Assembly (NCBI GenBank): GCA_943328365.2
Contig: CALPZT020000131.1
Coordinates: forward strand, 1-5,555
From: Bifidobacterium breve
Lineage (GTDB): Bacteria; Actinomycetota; Actinomycetes; S36-B12
Reading direction: 5' to 3'
Length of the DNA stretch: 5,555 nucleotides
The translations under genes were made by a program, and so were the position numbers. Below the pieces are notes generated by a model, which saw nothing but the letters and a program-made list of their open reading frames with translations, searched no databases and was not told the DNA's origin. This document shows, one piece after another, positions 1 to 5,520 of this stretch (position 1 is its first letter; the number at the start of each line of letters is the position of its first letter).

Positions 1-735
1 CCATGTCAGCGAGATGTGGATGTGGTTGCGATGGCAGGTGGTGTCCATGCCCTCGCTCGGGGTCGCGAAGCAGCCCTTGAGCTCGGTCCAGCCGCGCTTG
101 ATGTCGTAGCCGCGCCAGATGCGGTCGTTCCAGCCGATGTACATGACGCCGAGGCGGATCGCATTGCCGTATGGCCGCCCGGTGCTGTCGGGCCCGAGGA
201 GCCAGGTGAGGAACGCCTCGGCATTCGCGCGCCCCTGGGCCTTGCGCACGTCGGTCATCCAATCGAGGGCGCGGCCCTCCTTGTGCTCGCTCTGGCCGCC
301 TACCTCGCAGCCGCGGGGTATCCAGACCGTCTGATCGGTGCCGTATGTCGCCTTGATGAGGTCCGCGAGCCGCTGGGCGCCTGGCTTCACGGACGGATCG
401 CACTGGCTTTGGCCCTCATAGGTCGGGTCGACGTCGTACTCGGGGGGCAGCGGGGTCGTGACCACCGGGACGATGGCGGGCGGCAGGCCAGTTCCCGGCA
501 CGGGCGCTCCAGCGACGACGCCAGTCCAGTTCGACGACTCCCAGCCAGACGGCGCATCGGTCGCATGGGCAAGCGGCAGCAGGAGCGCCGCCCCGATCAG
601 GGAGACCACCGCGATCACCGGCCCGCGCCGAAAACCTGCTGCGATGCGCCCTCGTCTCAGCCCGGATACGAACCGCCCCGGGTTACCCGGGAGCAGGCGG
701 TTCAGGGCAGAATGCCCTAATCGGCGGGGAAGCAC
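1..735 (-). CDS. Secreted or membrane-anchored protein with M15-like (ARB-07466-type) C-terminal domain, partial
   Basis: The gene runs off the left edge: 245 codons are visible and the stop codon is missing. From a GTG at 735 there is a basic N-terminal stretch (residues 1-38), a hydrophobic segment (about 39-56, VIAVVSLIGAALLLPLAHA) that could be a signal peptide or anchor, and a Pro-rich linker (about 75-100). A domain follows with SEHKEGRALDWM (H151, D158), RLGVMYIGWNDRIW (194-207) and CHRNHIHISLTW (H238, H240). This S-x-H-x(3)-G-R-A-x-D plus H-x-H pattern is the metal-site layout of M15-type peptidases and is typical of an uncharacterised exported actinobacterial family. Cys112, Cys143, Cys222 and Cys234 could form disulphides outside the cell. 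A cell-wall role is inference only. The start is uncertain: no ribosome-binding site precedes 735, a TGA closes the frame at 748-750, and in-frame alternatives are CTG 660 and GTG 618. The 5' part is poorer in third-position G/C than the rest. Confidence 0.8.
   Translation of the reverse strand, partial: MLPRRLGHSALNRLLPGNPGRFVSGLRRGRIAAGFRRGPVIAVVSLIGAALLLPLAHATDAPSGWESSNWTGVVAGAPVPGTGLPPAIVPVVTTPLPPEYDVDPTYEGQSQCDPSVKPGAQRLADLIKATYGTDQTVWIPRGCEVGGQSEHKEGRALDWMTDVRKAQGRANAEAFLTWLLGPDSTGRPYGNAIRLGVMYIGWNDRIWRGYDIKRGWTELKGCFATPSEGMDTTCHRNHIHISLTW
670..718. repeat. Two adjacent inverted repeats, one nested
   Basis: Arms GAACCGCC (670-677) and GGCGGTTC (696-703) are perfect complements. Between them lies a second palindrome, 677-691, with arms CCCGGGT and ACCCGGG around one T. 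Immediately beside it, AGGGCA (704-709) and TGCCCT (713-718) form a 6-bp stem with a 3-nt loop. There is no T-run after either hairpin on either strand. They fall inside the predicted 5' coding end of the leftmost gene if that gene starts at 735, or in its leader if it starts at 660 or 618. They could be an operator or mRNA structure at the start of the gene. Function is not shown by the sequence. Confidence 0.6.
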
Positions 736-863
736 ATCGGTATCGTGTCACGGAAGTGGCGAAAGTGACTACTGTGGCGCGTCCCAATGCCGGGTTTCCC
801 CGTCACATCCACTCGAATGTCACTTGAACCGCCCGGATGTCAGCCGGGCCCGTGAGGAAGCAC
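736..863. other. Divergent intergenic region between the secreted-protein and deacetylase genes
   Basis: These 128 bp separate two genes transcribed away from each other, so promoters for both should lie here. Rightward TANNNT-type -10 candidates are TATCGT (741-746) and TACTGT (770-775), but neither has a convincing -35 box. The motif GTCAC occurs three times in direct orientation (747-751, 802-806, 820-824). A small inverted repeat, GCCCGG (831-836) and CCGGGC (844-849), lies just before the deacetylase ribosome-binding site. The sequence GAACCGCCC at 826-834 also occurs at 670-678 in the neighbouring palindrome. No promoter is assigned with confidence. Confidence 0.4.
854..860 (+). promoter_or_regulatory. 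Ribosome-binding site deciding the deacetylase start
   Basis: GAGGAAG lies three bases before the ATG at 864, with the GAGGA core five bases away. The alternative in-frame ATG at 837 has no purine-rich sequence at the right distance, so the start at 864 is preferred. Confidence 0.7.
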
Positions 864-1583
864 ATGCTGGACGATTCCCAGATCGAACGGATCCTCGTCG
901 TGACGGCTCACCCCGACGACGTTGACTTCGGCGCCGGCGGAACAGTCGCCGCAGCAACATCCGCCGGCATCACCGTCACGTACTGCATCATCACCGATGG
1001 CGATGCGGGCGGCTCCGACCACGACGTTCCGCGCTCGGAGATCCCCCGAATCCGCCGAGCCGAGCAGTGCGCGGCCGGCGAGATCCTCGGCGTCCATGAC
1101 GTTCGCTTCCTCGGCTACACCGATGGCGAACTCACCGTCACCCATGAACTGCGTCGCGACATCAGCCGGGTCATCCGCCAGGTGCGTCCGCAGCGAATGC
1201 TCATCCAGTCCCCCGATCGCAACTGGAACCGTATCTACGGCTCGCACCCCGACCACCTCGCGGCCGGCGAGGCCGCGATCTTCGCGGTCTACCCCGATGC
1301 ACGCAATCCATTCGCGCACCCGAGCCTGCTCAAGGATGAAGGACTCGCCGACTGGGCAGTGCCGGAGGTGTGGGTGTTCGGCACCCCGACTCCGAACCAC
1401 TTCGTCGACGCCACCGAGCATTTCGACCGCAAGCTCGCCGCTCTCGAGGCCCACGACAGCCAGACCGCCCACATGGACGACCTTGCCGGCCGCATCCGCG
1501 GTTGGATGACCATGCAGGCAGCCGAGGCCGGTATGCCCGAGGGACGTCTTGCCGAGGCCTTTATGGTCGTCGACACCGCCTGA
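864..1583 (+). CDS. PIG-L/LmbE family deacetylase
   Basis: A 239-residue cytoplasmic protein with the defining motifs of the PIG-L zinc-dependent N-acetyl-sugar deacetylases. AHPDD lies at residues 15-19 within a stretch ending DFGAGGT, RRAE at 64-67, and HPDH at 128-131. By analogy with MshB, His16, Asp19 and His131 would bind zinc, Asp18 would be the catalytic base and His128 would stabilise the transition state. Known members remove acetyl groups from GlcNAc-inositol (mycothiol pathway), GlcNAc-malate, GlcNAc-PI or antibiotic precursors. The substrate cannot be read here. At 239 residues it is clearly shorter than MshB or Mca (nearer 290-300), so a mycothiol role is not the first choice. 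It stands alone: the left neighbour is divergent and the right neighbour convergent. The longer form from ATG 837 adds nine residues before the conserved fold and is less likely. Confidence 0.9.
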   Translation: MLDDSQIERILVVTAHPDDVDFGAGGTVAAATSAGITVTYCIITDGDAGGSDHDVPRSEIPRIRRAEQCAAGEILGVHDVRFLGYTDGELTVTHELRRDISRVIRQVRPQRMLIQSPDRNWNRIYGSHPDHLAAGEAAIFAVYPDARNPFAHPSLLKDEGLADWAVPEVWVFGTPTPNHFVDATEHFDRKLAALEAHDSQTAHMDDLAGRIRGWMTMQAAEAGMPEGRLAEAFMVVDTA

Positions 1584-1607
1584 GCAGTCCAACCGACCTC
1601 GCACGCC

Positions 1608-1621
1608 GGCGTCGCCACGCC
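1608..1621 (+). terminator. Possible weak terminator hairpin after the deacetylase gene
   Basis: GGCGT (1608-1612) and ACGCC (1617-1621) form a 5-bp stem with a 4-nt loop, 24 bases after the TGA at 1581-1583. No T-run follows. It overlaps the 10-bp palindrome ACGCCGGCGT (1603-1612). The remainder of the convergent gap 1584-1702 shows no stronger hairpin for either the deacetylase or the guaA cluster. Confidence 0.2.
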
Positions 1622-1702
1622 ACACGCACCCCGAACCCCGACCAGTGGGCAGATTCGCCCGGACTCATCGACATTCGAGGTGCGTATTGCCCTGGCGACC
1701 GC

Positions 1703-2053
1703 CTACCAGAAGACCGCGATGACGACGTTCACGATGGTGAGCGCGCCGATGATGCCCCACAGCGGAACCTGAGGCCGCTGCTTCTTGCGGCCGATGAAGG
1801 CAAGCACCGTGATAACGAGGACGACGAGGAGCTTGACCGAGATCTTCGTCATGTCGAGCGGATCCTCGTCGAGCGAACCCGACTCCGCGATACCGACCAT
1901 GAGCACCCCGGTGACCAACTGGGTGAGCGCGCCGTGCCACATCGCCGGATTCACCCCCTTGTCGGCCGACCTCATCTGGACGATGAAGCCGCCGAGCAGG
2001 CTGGCAAGGCCGACGAAGTGCAGGACAAGGATCAGGTTGTAGAAAAACTGCAC
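1703..2053 (-). CDS. Small four-helix membrane protein, downstream of guaA
   Basis: A 116-residue protein I do not recognise at family level. Starting at the GTG at 2053, it has four hydrophobic stretches: about residues 2-26 (FYNLILVLHFVGLASLLGGF), 37-56, 69-88 and 96-115, ending at the C-terminal Trp. A charged loop (SLDEDPLDMTK, 60-70) lies between helices 2 and 3, and a basic loop (GRKKQR) between 3 and 4. His12 in the first helix and His40 at the start of the second could be ligand residues, but this is speculation. A longer reading from 2167 lies within guaA in another frame and was rejected: hydrophobicity begins at this GTG, which has GGGAG seven bases upstream. The gene starts four bases after the guaA stop, so it is almost certainly co-transcribed and perhaps translationally coupled with guaA. 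Confidence 0.8.
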   Translation of the reverse strand: MQFFYNLILVLHFVGLASLLGGFIVQMRSADKGVNPAMWHGALTQLVTGVLMVGIAESGSLDEDPLDMTKISVKLLVVLVITVLAFIGRKKQRPQVPLWGIIGALTIVNVVIAVFW

Positions 2054-2057
2054 GGTG

Positions 2058-3626
2058 TTACTCCCACTCAATCGTGCCCGGAGGCTTTGACGTGATGTCC
2101 AACGTAACGCGGTTGACGTCGCGTACCTCGTTTGTGATGCGTGTCGAGATTCGCGCAAGCAGCTCATAGGGCAGACGCGACCAGTCGGCGGTCATCGCAT
2201 CCTCGCTCGAAACCGGCCGCAGGACGATCGGATGACCATACGTGCGGCCATCGCCCTGGACCCCGACCGACCGGACTTCAGCGAGGAGCACGACCGGAAA
2301 CTGCCACACCTCGCGGTCAAGACCTGCGGCCGTGAGCTCCTCGCGCGCAATCGCGTCAGCGGACCGGAGGATCGACAGGCGCTCCTCGTCGACGGCGCCC
2401 ACGATACGGATCGCCAGGCCCGGGCCGGGGAACGGCTGACGCCAGACGATCTCCGGCGGGAGGCCCAGATCGAGTCCGACCTGGCGGACCTCGTCCTTGA
2501 ACAGCGCGCGAAGCGGCTCGATGAGCGTGAACTCGAGATCCTCTGGAAGCCCGCCGACATTGTGGTGGCTCTTGATGTTCGCGGTGCCGCTCCCGCCACC
2601 GGATTCGACGACATCGGGGTACAGGGTGCCCTGGACGAGGAATTCGACCTTCTCGCCCTCGGCTCCCGCCGCCGCGATGATGCCCCGCTCGGCATCCTCG
2701 AACACCCTGATGAACTCGCGTCCGATGATCTTGCGCTTCGTCTCCGGGTCGCTCACGCCTGCGAGGGCATCGAGGAATCGGGCCCGCGCATCGACGACCA
2801 CGAGGGTGATACCCGTTGCGGCGACATAGTCTCGCTCGACCTGCTCGGCCTCGCCGAGGCGTAGGAGCCCGTGGTCGACGAACACGCAGGTGAGCTGGTC
2901 TCCCACGGCACGATGGACGAGGGCCGCGGCCACCGCCGAGTCAACACCCCCGGAAAGCCCGCAGATCACCCGGCTGGAACCGACCTGCGCCCGGATAGAC
3001 GCGACCTGTTCCTCGATGAGATTGGTCATCGTCCACGTCGGCGTGAGCCCGGCGATTCGGAAGAGGAAGTTCTCGAGCGCACCCTGGCCGTGCTCGCTGT
3101 GCTTGACCTCGGGGTGGTACTGAACGCCAGCGAATCTGCGTTCTTGGCTCTCGAACGCGGCAACGGGTGCACCCGGAGACGATGCCGTCACCGTGAAACC
3201 GGCCGGCGCCTGCGTCACGCAGTCGCCATGCGACATCCAGACCGACTGCTCGCCCGGGAGCCCGGCGAACAGAGAACCCGGCTCGTTCACGAGCAGGCGG
3301 GTTCCGCCGAACTCACGCTGACCATTGTTCGCCACGGTCCCGCCGAGAGCTTGGGCCATCGCCTGGAATCCGTAGCAAATGCCGAACACGGGCACGCCGA
3401 GATCGAGCATGCCGGGGTCGAGTTGCGGCGCCCCGGGCTCGTACACGCTCGACGGCCCGCCGCTCAGGATGATTGCCGCGGGCTGGCGGCGGCGCATCTC
3501 GTCAGCGCTGATCGTATGAGGAACGACCTCTGAGTAGACGTGCGCCTCTCGGACGCGACGGGCGATGAGCTGGGCGTACTGCGCACCGAAGTCGACCACG
3601 AGAACGGCGTGCTGCGCGTCTGCCAC
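2058..3626 (-). CDS. guaA: GMP synthase (glutamine-hydrolysing)
   Basis: A 522-residue cytoplasmic enzyme, full length for the bacterial single-chain form. It converts XMP, ATP and glutamine to GMP, the last step of guanine nucleotide synthesis. The N-terminal class I glutamine amidotransferase domain (about 8-190) shows the nucleophile Cys84 in FGICYGFQ and the triad partners His171 and Glu173 in YHPEV. The ATP pyrophosphatase domain begins near 200 with the P-loop SGGVDS (225-230). The C-terminal dimerisation/XMP-binding domain includes WRQPFPGPGLAIR (395-407) and ends in the signature KPPGTIEWE. All key residues are present, with no frameshift. The start is GTG at 3626 with AGGA at 3635-3638, which overlaps the stop codon of the upstream gene. 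It sits in the middle of a three-gene cluster, 10 bp after the CD225-like gene and 4 bp before a small membrane-protein gene. Confidence 0.98.
   Translation of the reverse strand: MADAQHAVLVVDFGAQYAQLIARRVREAHVYSEVVPHTISADEMRRRQPAAIILSGGPSSVYEPGAPQLDPGMLDLGVPVFGICYGFQAMAQALGGTVANNGQREFGGTRLLVNEPGSLFAGLPGEQSVWMSHGDCVTQAPAGFTVTASSPGAPVAAFESQERRFAGVQYHPEVKHSEHGQGALENFLFRIAGLTPTWTMTNLIEEQVASIRAQVGSSRVICGLSGGVDSAVAAALVHRAVGDQLTCVFVDHGLLRLGEAEQVERDYVAATGITLVVVDARARFLDALAGVSDPETKRKIIGREFIRVFEDAERGIIAAAGAEGEKVEFLVQGTLYPDVVESGGGSGTANIKSHHNVGGLPEDLEFTLIEPLRALFKDEVRQVGLDLGLPPEIVWRQPFPGPGLAIRIVGAVDEERLSILRSADAIAREELTAAGLDREVWQFPVVLLAEVRSVGVQGDGRTYGHPIVLRPVSSEDAMTADWSRLPYELLARISTRITNEVRDVNRVTLDITSKPPGTIEWE
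2061..2065 (-). promoter_or_regulatory. Ribosome-binding site inside the end of guaA
   Basis: GGGAG on the minus strand, within the last sense codons of guaA, lies seven bases before the GTG at 2053. It fixes the start of the small membrane protein and suggests coupling to guaA translation. Confidence 0.65.
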
Positions 3627-3636
3627 GTCACGAATC

Positions 3637-3936
3637 CTATTGAAGGCCGGCGGTGGGGAACGCCCCGAGCAAGCCGAGTGCCCCCACGATCACGAGATCG
3701 ACGAGCAGGCCGCACACCACCGCAGTGATGATCCATCGCCTGGCGACCTTCGAGTATCGCTCCGCCATCAAGCCATCACCGATGTCATCAGCCTTGGCCG
3801 AACGCCACCCGTAGAAGGCGCCAACGAGACCGAACGGCAGAAAGCACAGCGCAGTCGCGGCAATGGCCCATCCCAGATACGTGGGAGGCGCCTCACCCTC
3901 AGGCCTGATGGCCGTCGCCGGCTGCTCATTCGACAT
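3637..3936 (-). CDS. CD225/dispanin-like small membrane protein
   Basis: A 99-residue protein with a short polar, Pro-containing N-terminus (1-18) and two membrane segments, about 20-43 (YLGWAIAATALCFLPFGLVG) and 68-91. The loop between them, GWRSAKADDIGDGLMAERYSKVARRW, has the amphipathic charged pattern of the CD225/dispanin superfamily, in which an Ala-rich helix carrying small residues links the two helices. Bacterial members are common in Actinomycetota and mostly uncharacterised. The gene leads the guaA cluster and ends 10 bp before guaA, its TAG overlapping the guaA ribosome-binding site. ATG 3936 is preferred because a TAGTGT -10-like box ends 8 bases upstream, as expected for a near-leaderless mRNA. 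GTG at 3948 would add four residues (MCAS) but would lie inside that box. Family assignment is from the sequence pattern only. Confidence 0.72.
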   Translation of the reverse strand: MSNEQPATAIRPEGEAPPTYLGWAIAATALCFLPFGLVGAFYGWRSAKADDIGDGLMAERYSKVARRWIITAVVCGLLVDLVIVGALGLLGAFPTAGLQ

Positions 3937-3944
3937 CGAAGCGC

Positions 3945-3950
3945 ACACTA
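3945..3950 (-). promoter_or_regulatory. Candidate -10 box for the CD225-guaA cluster
   Basis: TAGTGT on the minus strand fits the actinobacterial TANNNT -10 consensus. It ends eight bases before the ATG at 3936, so transcription would start at or within a few bases of the start codon. No good -35 hexamer is seen 16-19 bp upstream. It lies between the hairpin at 3982-4011 and the first gene of the cluster, where the promoter is expected. Confidence 0.4.
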
Positions 3951-3981
3951 CCGGCGTCCGGCCCTCCGAACTACCGGGTGG

Positions 3982-4011
3982 CTCGTGGCCCGCTCACGAG
4001 CGGGCCACGAG
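3982..4011 (-). terminator. Strong hairpin terminator after the OmpR-type regulator gene
   Basis: Arms CTCGTGGCCCGCT (3982-3994) and AGCGGGCCACGAG (3999-4011) pair perfectly over 13 bp with a 4-nt loop (CACG). The hairpin begins 8 bases after the regulator's TAG (4020-4022) in the direction of transcription and ahead of the CD225-guaA promoter region. No U-tract follows, which is common for actinobacterial terminators. It most likely isolates the two leftward transcription units. A transcript-stabilising 3' end is an alternative. Confidence 0.75.
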
Positions 4012-4019
4012 GGAACGCC

Positions 4020-4721
4020 CTACGCGATCGCGAGCTGCTCGATGTCCTCTGCGAGCCGGTACCCGACACCCCGAACCGCGATCGCAACCCGGGGACCCCC
4101 CGCATCGACGATCTTGCGCCGCATGCGAGACGTATGGGTCTCGACGAGGTGGTAGTCACCGAACCACTCCTGGCTCCACACCGCGTCGATCATCTCCGCG
4201 CGGGTGAACACCCTGCGCGGCTTTCTGAGAAGCAGTGCAAGGATCTCGAACTCGGTTCTGGTGAGCCCCACCGGAGCCCCATCGACACAGACATGGCGTG
4301 ACTCAAGGTCGAGGGAGAGATTTCGAAAGCGCAGGACCTCCGAGACCAGGAGTTCGGATCGATGGGCGAGCCTGACCGAAAGCCGCGCTGCCAGCACGCG
4401 CGAACTGAATGGCTTTGTCACATAGTCATCCGCCCCAGCGGCAAGCGCGACGAGCTCGTCAACCTCGTCGCGCCGAGCAGTGAGCATGATGATGGGGACG
4501 GCGCTCACCTGCCGAAGCTGCCGACACACCTCGATCCCGTTCGGGCGGCCGATGCCCACGTCGAGGACCAATGCGGCCGGGCGGTGCGCCTCGAACGCGA
4601 TCATCGCCGACTCGCCATCACGTGCCTCGACGACCCTGAACCCCTCGGCCTCCAATCCAATGCGCACGAAATCCAGAACGTCCTGATCGTCATCGACGAC
4701 AAGAATGGTTGCATTCCCCAT
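4020..4721 (-). CDS. OmpR-family response regulator (receiver + winged helix)
   Basis: A 233-residue DNA-binding transcription regulator, a normal length for this family. The receiver domain (about 4-118) has the acidic pocket Asp10-Asp11-Asp12, phospho-acceptor Asp54 (LVLDVGIG), Thr81 (IIMLTAR) and Lys103 (DDYVTKPF), so it should be phosphorylatable. The C-terminal winged helix (about 128-226) contains LTRTEFEILALLLRKP, the recognition-helix region VETHTSRMRRKI and the closing hairpin VRGVGYRL. One departure from the usual pattern is that the segment after Asp54 is VGIGRPNG, with the Pro displaced from the usual D-x-x-(L/M)-P spacing. ATG 4721 is supported by GGGAG eight bases upstream (4730-4734). 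It follows the receiver/HPt-like gene by 47 bp, in the same direction, and is followed by a strong terminator hairpin. No cognate histidine kinase is in the window, so the signal and target genes cannot be named. Confidence 0.95.
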   Translation of the reverse strand: MGNATILVVDDDQDVLDFVRIGLEAEGFRVVEARDGESAMIAFEAHRPAALVLDVGIGRPNGIEVCRQLRQVSAVPIIMLTARRDEVDELVALAAGADDYVTKPFSSRVLAARLSVRLAHRSELLVSEVLRFRNLSLDLESRHVCVDGAPVGLTRTEFEILALLLRKPRRVFTRAEMIDAVWSQEWFGDYHLVETHTSRMRRKIVDAGGPRVAIAVRGVGYRLAEDIEQLAIA

Positions 4722-4768
4722 CTGATGCTCTCCCTTTCACTTCATGTCCCCCGTTGGACCTTGCGTTG

Positions 4769-5437
4769 CTAACCTCGCGAAACGAACTCCACGAGCCGTT
4801 CCCGTGCGAGCACGATGCTGTCGTGCACTGAACTGTCGCCGGCGGCCCTCCCGATCGCCATCGACTCCTCCGCGTCACGGAGTGCCTCGGCTGAATCGTG
4901 CAGCCCATACGTCGCAAGCCGCCCCACGAGCCGGTGCAATTCAGTTCGGGTCAGCTCCTCATCACCACCGAGGAGCGTCATTGCCTCACGCGCCACCCGA
5001 GGGCGCCGGTGAACCATGAATGACGCAACAGCCGTCTCATCGCGTGCGAACACGGACGCCGCACTCGGGTTCGGAGCCCAGGAGGACCCCGTGAGGTCTC
5101 GGCCGAGCTCGCACAGCGCATGCGGGTCGATCGGCTTCTCGAGAACCCCTGCAATGCCATCGGGCATGAGCGATTCAACAGAACCGTTCACGCGACTCGC
5201 GGTGAGAACGAGGGTTGGTATGCCCTGGTGAACCGCTTGAGTCATGACTCCGGTCGCAAGACCGTCACCGAGATGGAGGTCGCACAGAACGAGCCCGGGC
5301 GTCGAACATGCGAGCAGCTCCAAGGCTGCTGCTGTCGTGGCGGCACTCGTCACGTCCCATCCGTTGATCGTCGAGAAGGCGACGCCGAGAACCTCACGAA
5401 GATCAGGATCGTCTTCCACGAGCAGCACGTGATTCAT
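4769..5437 (-). CDS. Receiver-domain protein with HPt-like C-terminal domain
   Basis: A 222-residue protein. The receiver domain (1-115) has Glu8-Asp9-Asp10, phospho-acceptor Asp53 (LVLCDLHLGDG), Thr79 (TLVLTAS) and Lys101 (VLEKPID), so all signalling residues are present. After a linker (115-132), the C-terminal 90 residues are predicted to be all helical. They contain ELHRLVGRLATYG (His168), which resembles the HPt phospho-histidine motif AH-x-LKG-S...G, followed by SAEALRDAEESM, which matches the next HPt helix. The Lys and Ser after the His are replaced by Val171 and Arg173, so transfer activity is doubtful. No DNA-binding domain is seen. Start ATG 5437 was chosen because the receiver begins there. 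It has no ribosome-binding site, but a TACCGT box ends six bases upstream, fitting leaderless translation. The frame stays open upstream to the window edge (GTG 5521 is possible), but those residues do not look like a domain. Confidence 0.85.
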   Translation of the reverse strand: MNHVLLVEDDPDLREVLGVAFSTINGWDVTSAATTAAALELLACSTPGLVLCDLHLGDGLATGVMTQAVHQGIPTLVLTASRVNGSVESLMPDGIAGVLEKPIDPHALCELGRDLTGSSWAPNPSAASVFARDETAVASFMVHRRPRVAREAMTLLGGDEELTRTELHRLVGRLATYGLHDSAEALRDAEESMAIGRAAGDSSVHDSIVLARERLVEFVSRG

Positions 5438-5443
5438 GGGTCG

Positions 5444-5449
5444 ACGGTA
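5444..5449 (-). promoter_or_regulatory. Candidate -10 box for the two-regulator unit, leaderless spacing
   Basis: TACCGT on the minus strand matches TANNNT and ends six bases before the ATG at 5437, so the expected transcription start is the A of the start codon. This agrees with the lack of a ribosome-binding site. No recognisable -35 hexamer lies 16-19 bp upstream. Confidence 0.4.
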
Positions 5450-5500
5450 GATCGCAAACGTGAGCCAACCATGAACGAATCGCTGGCACTGAAGGAGTTT

Positions 5501-5520
5501 TGACCAGACAGGTCCGGTCA
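5501..5520. repeat. Imperfect 8-bp inverted repeat upstream of the regulator pair
   Basis: Arms TGACCAGA (5501-5508) and TCCGGTCA (5513-5520) pair at seven of eight positions around a CAGG spacer. The repeat lies about 63 bp before the start codon of the receiver/HPt-like gene. This position suits an operator. It is not followed by a T-run in either direction, so a terminator is less likely. Confidence 0.45.

Noticed and set aside
16..720. Plus-strand open frame of 234 codons at the left end
   Set aside because: The minus strand here encodes a recognisable M15-like domain with signal segment. The plus-strand translation is low-complexity and Arg/Ala-rich without motifs.
840..1625. Long open reading frame (261 codons) on the minus strand opposite the deacetylase
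   Set aside because: The plus strand carries the intact PIG-L motifs AHPDD and HPDH with a good ribosome-binding site. The antisense frame is a by-product of high-GC codon use and shows no recognisable domain.
1584..1702. Possible small gene or bidirectional terminator in the convergent gap
   Set aside because: No credible short gene with a ribosome-binding site is seen, and only a weak 5-bp hairpin is present.
1370..2095. Plus-strand open frame of 241 codons spanning three features
   Set aside because: It overlaps the deacetylase out of frame, crosses the convergent gap and runs antisense to the small membrane gene. It has a charged low-complexity composition and no motif.
2054..2167. Longer N-terminus for the small membrane protein, starting at 2167
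   Set aside because: The extra 38 residues lie in another frame of guaA, are Arg/Ser-rich and have no membrane character. The GTG at 2053 has a proper ribosome-binding site.
2871..3533. Plus-strand open frame of 220 codons opposite guaA, and a similar one at 2232-2864
   Set aside because: Both lie entirely antisense to the well-supported guaA and have no domain features.
3464..3736. Minus-strand open frame of 90 codons across the guaA start
   Set aside because: It is out of frame with both the CD225-like gene and guaA, and is Arg/Ser-rich without features.
5120..5503. Plus-strand open frame of 127 codons opposite the receiver gene
   Set aside because: The minus strand holds the conserved receiver residues. 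The plus translation has no recognisable domain.
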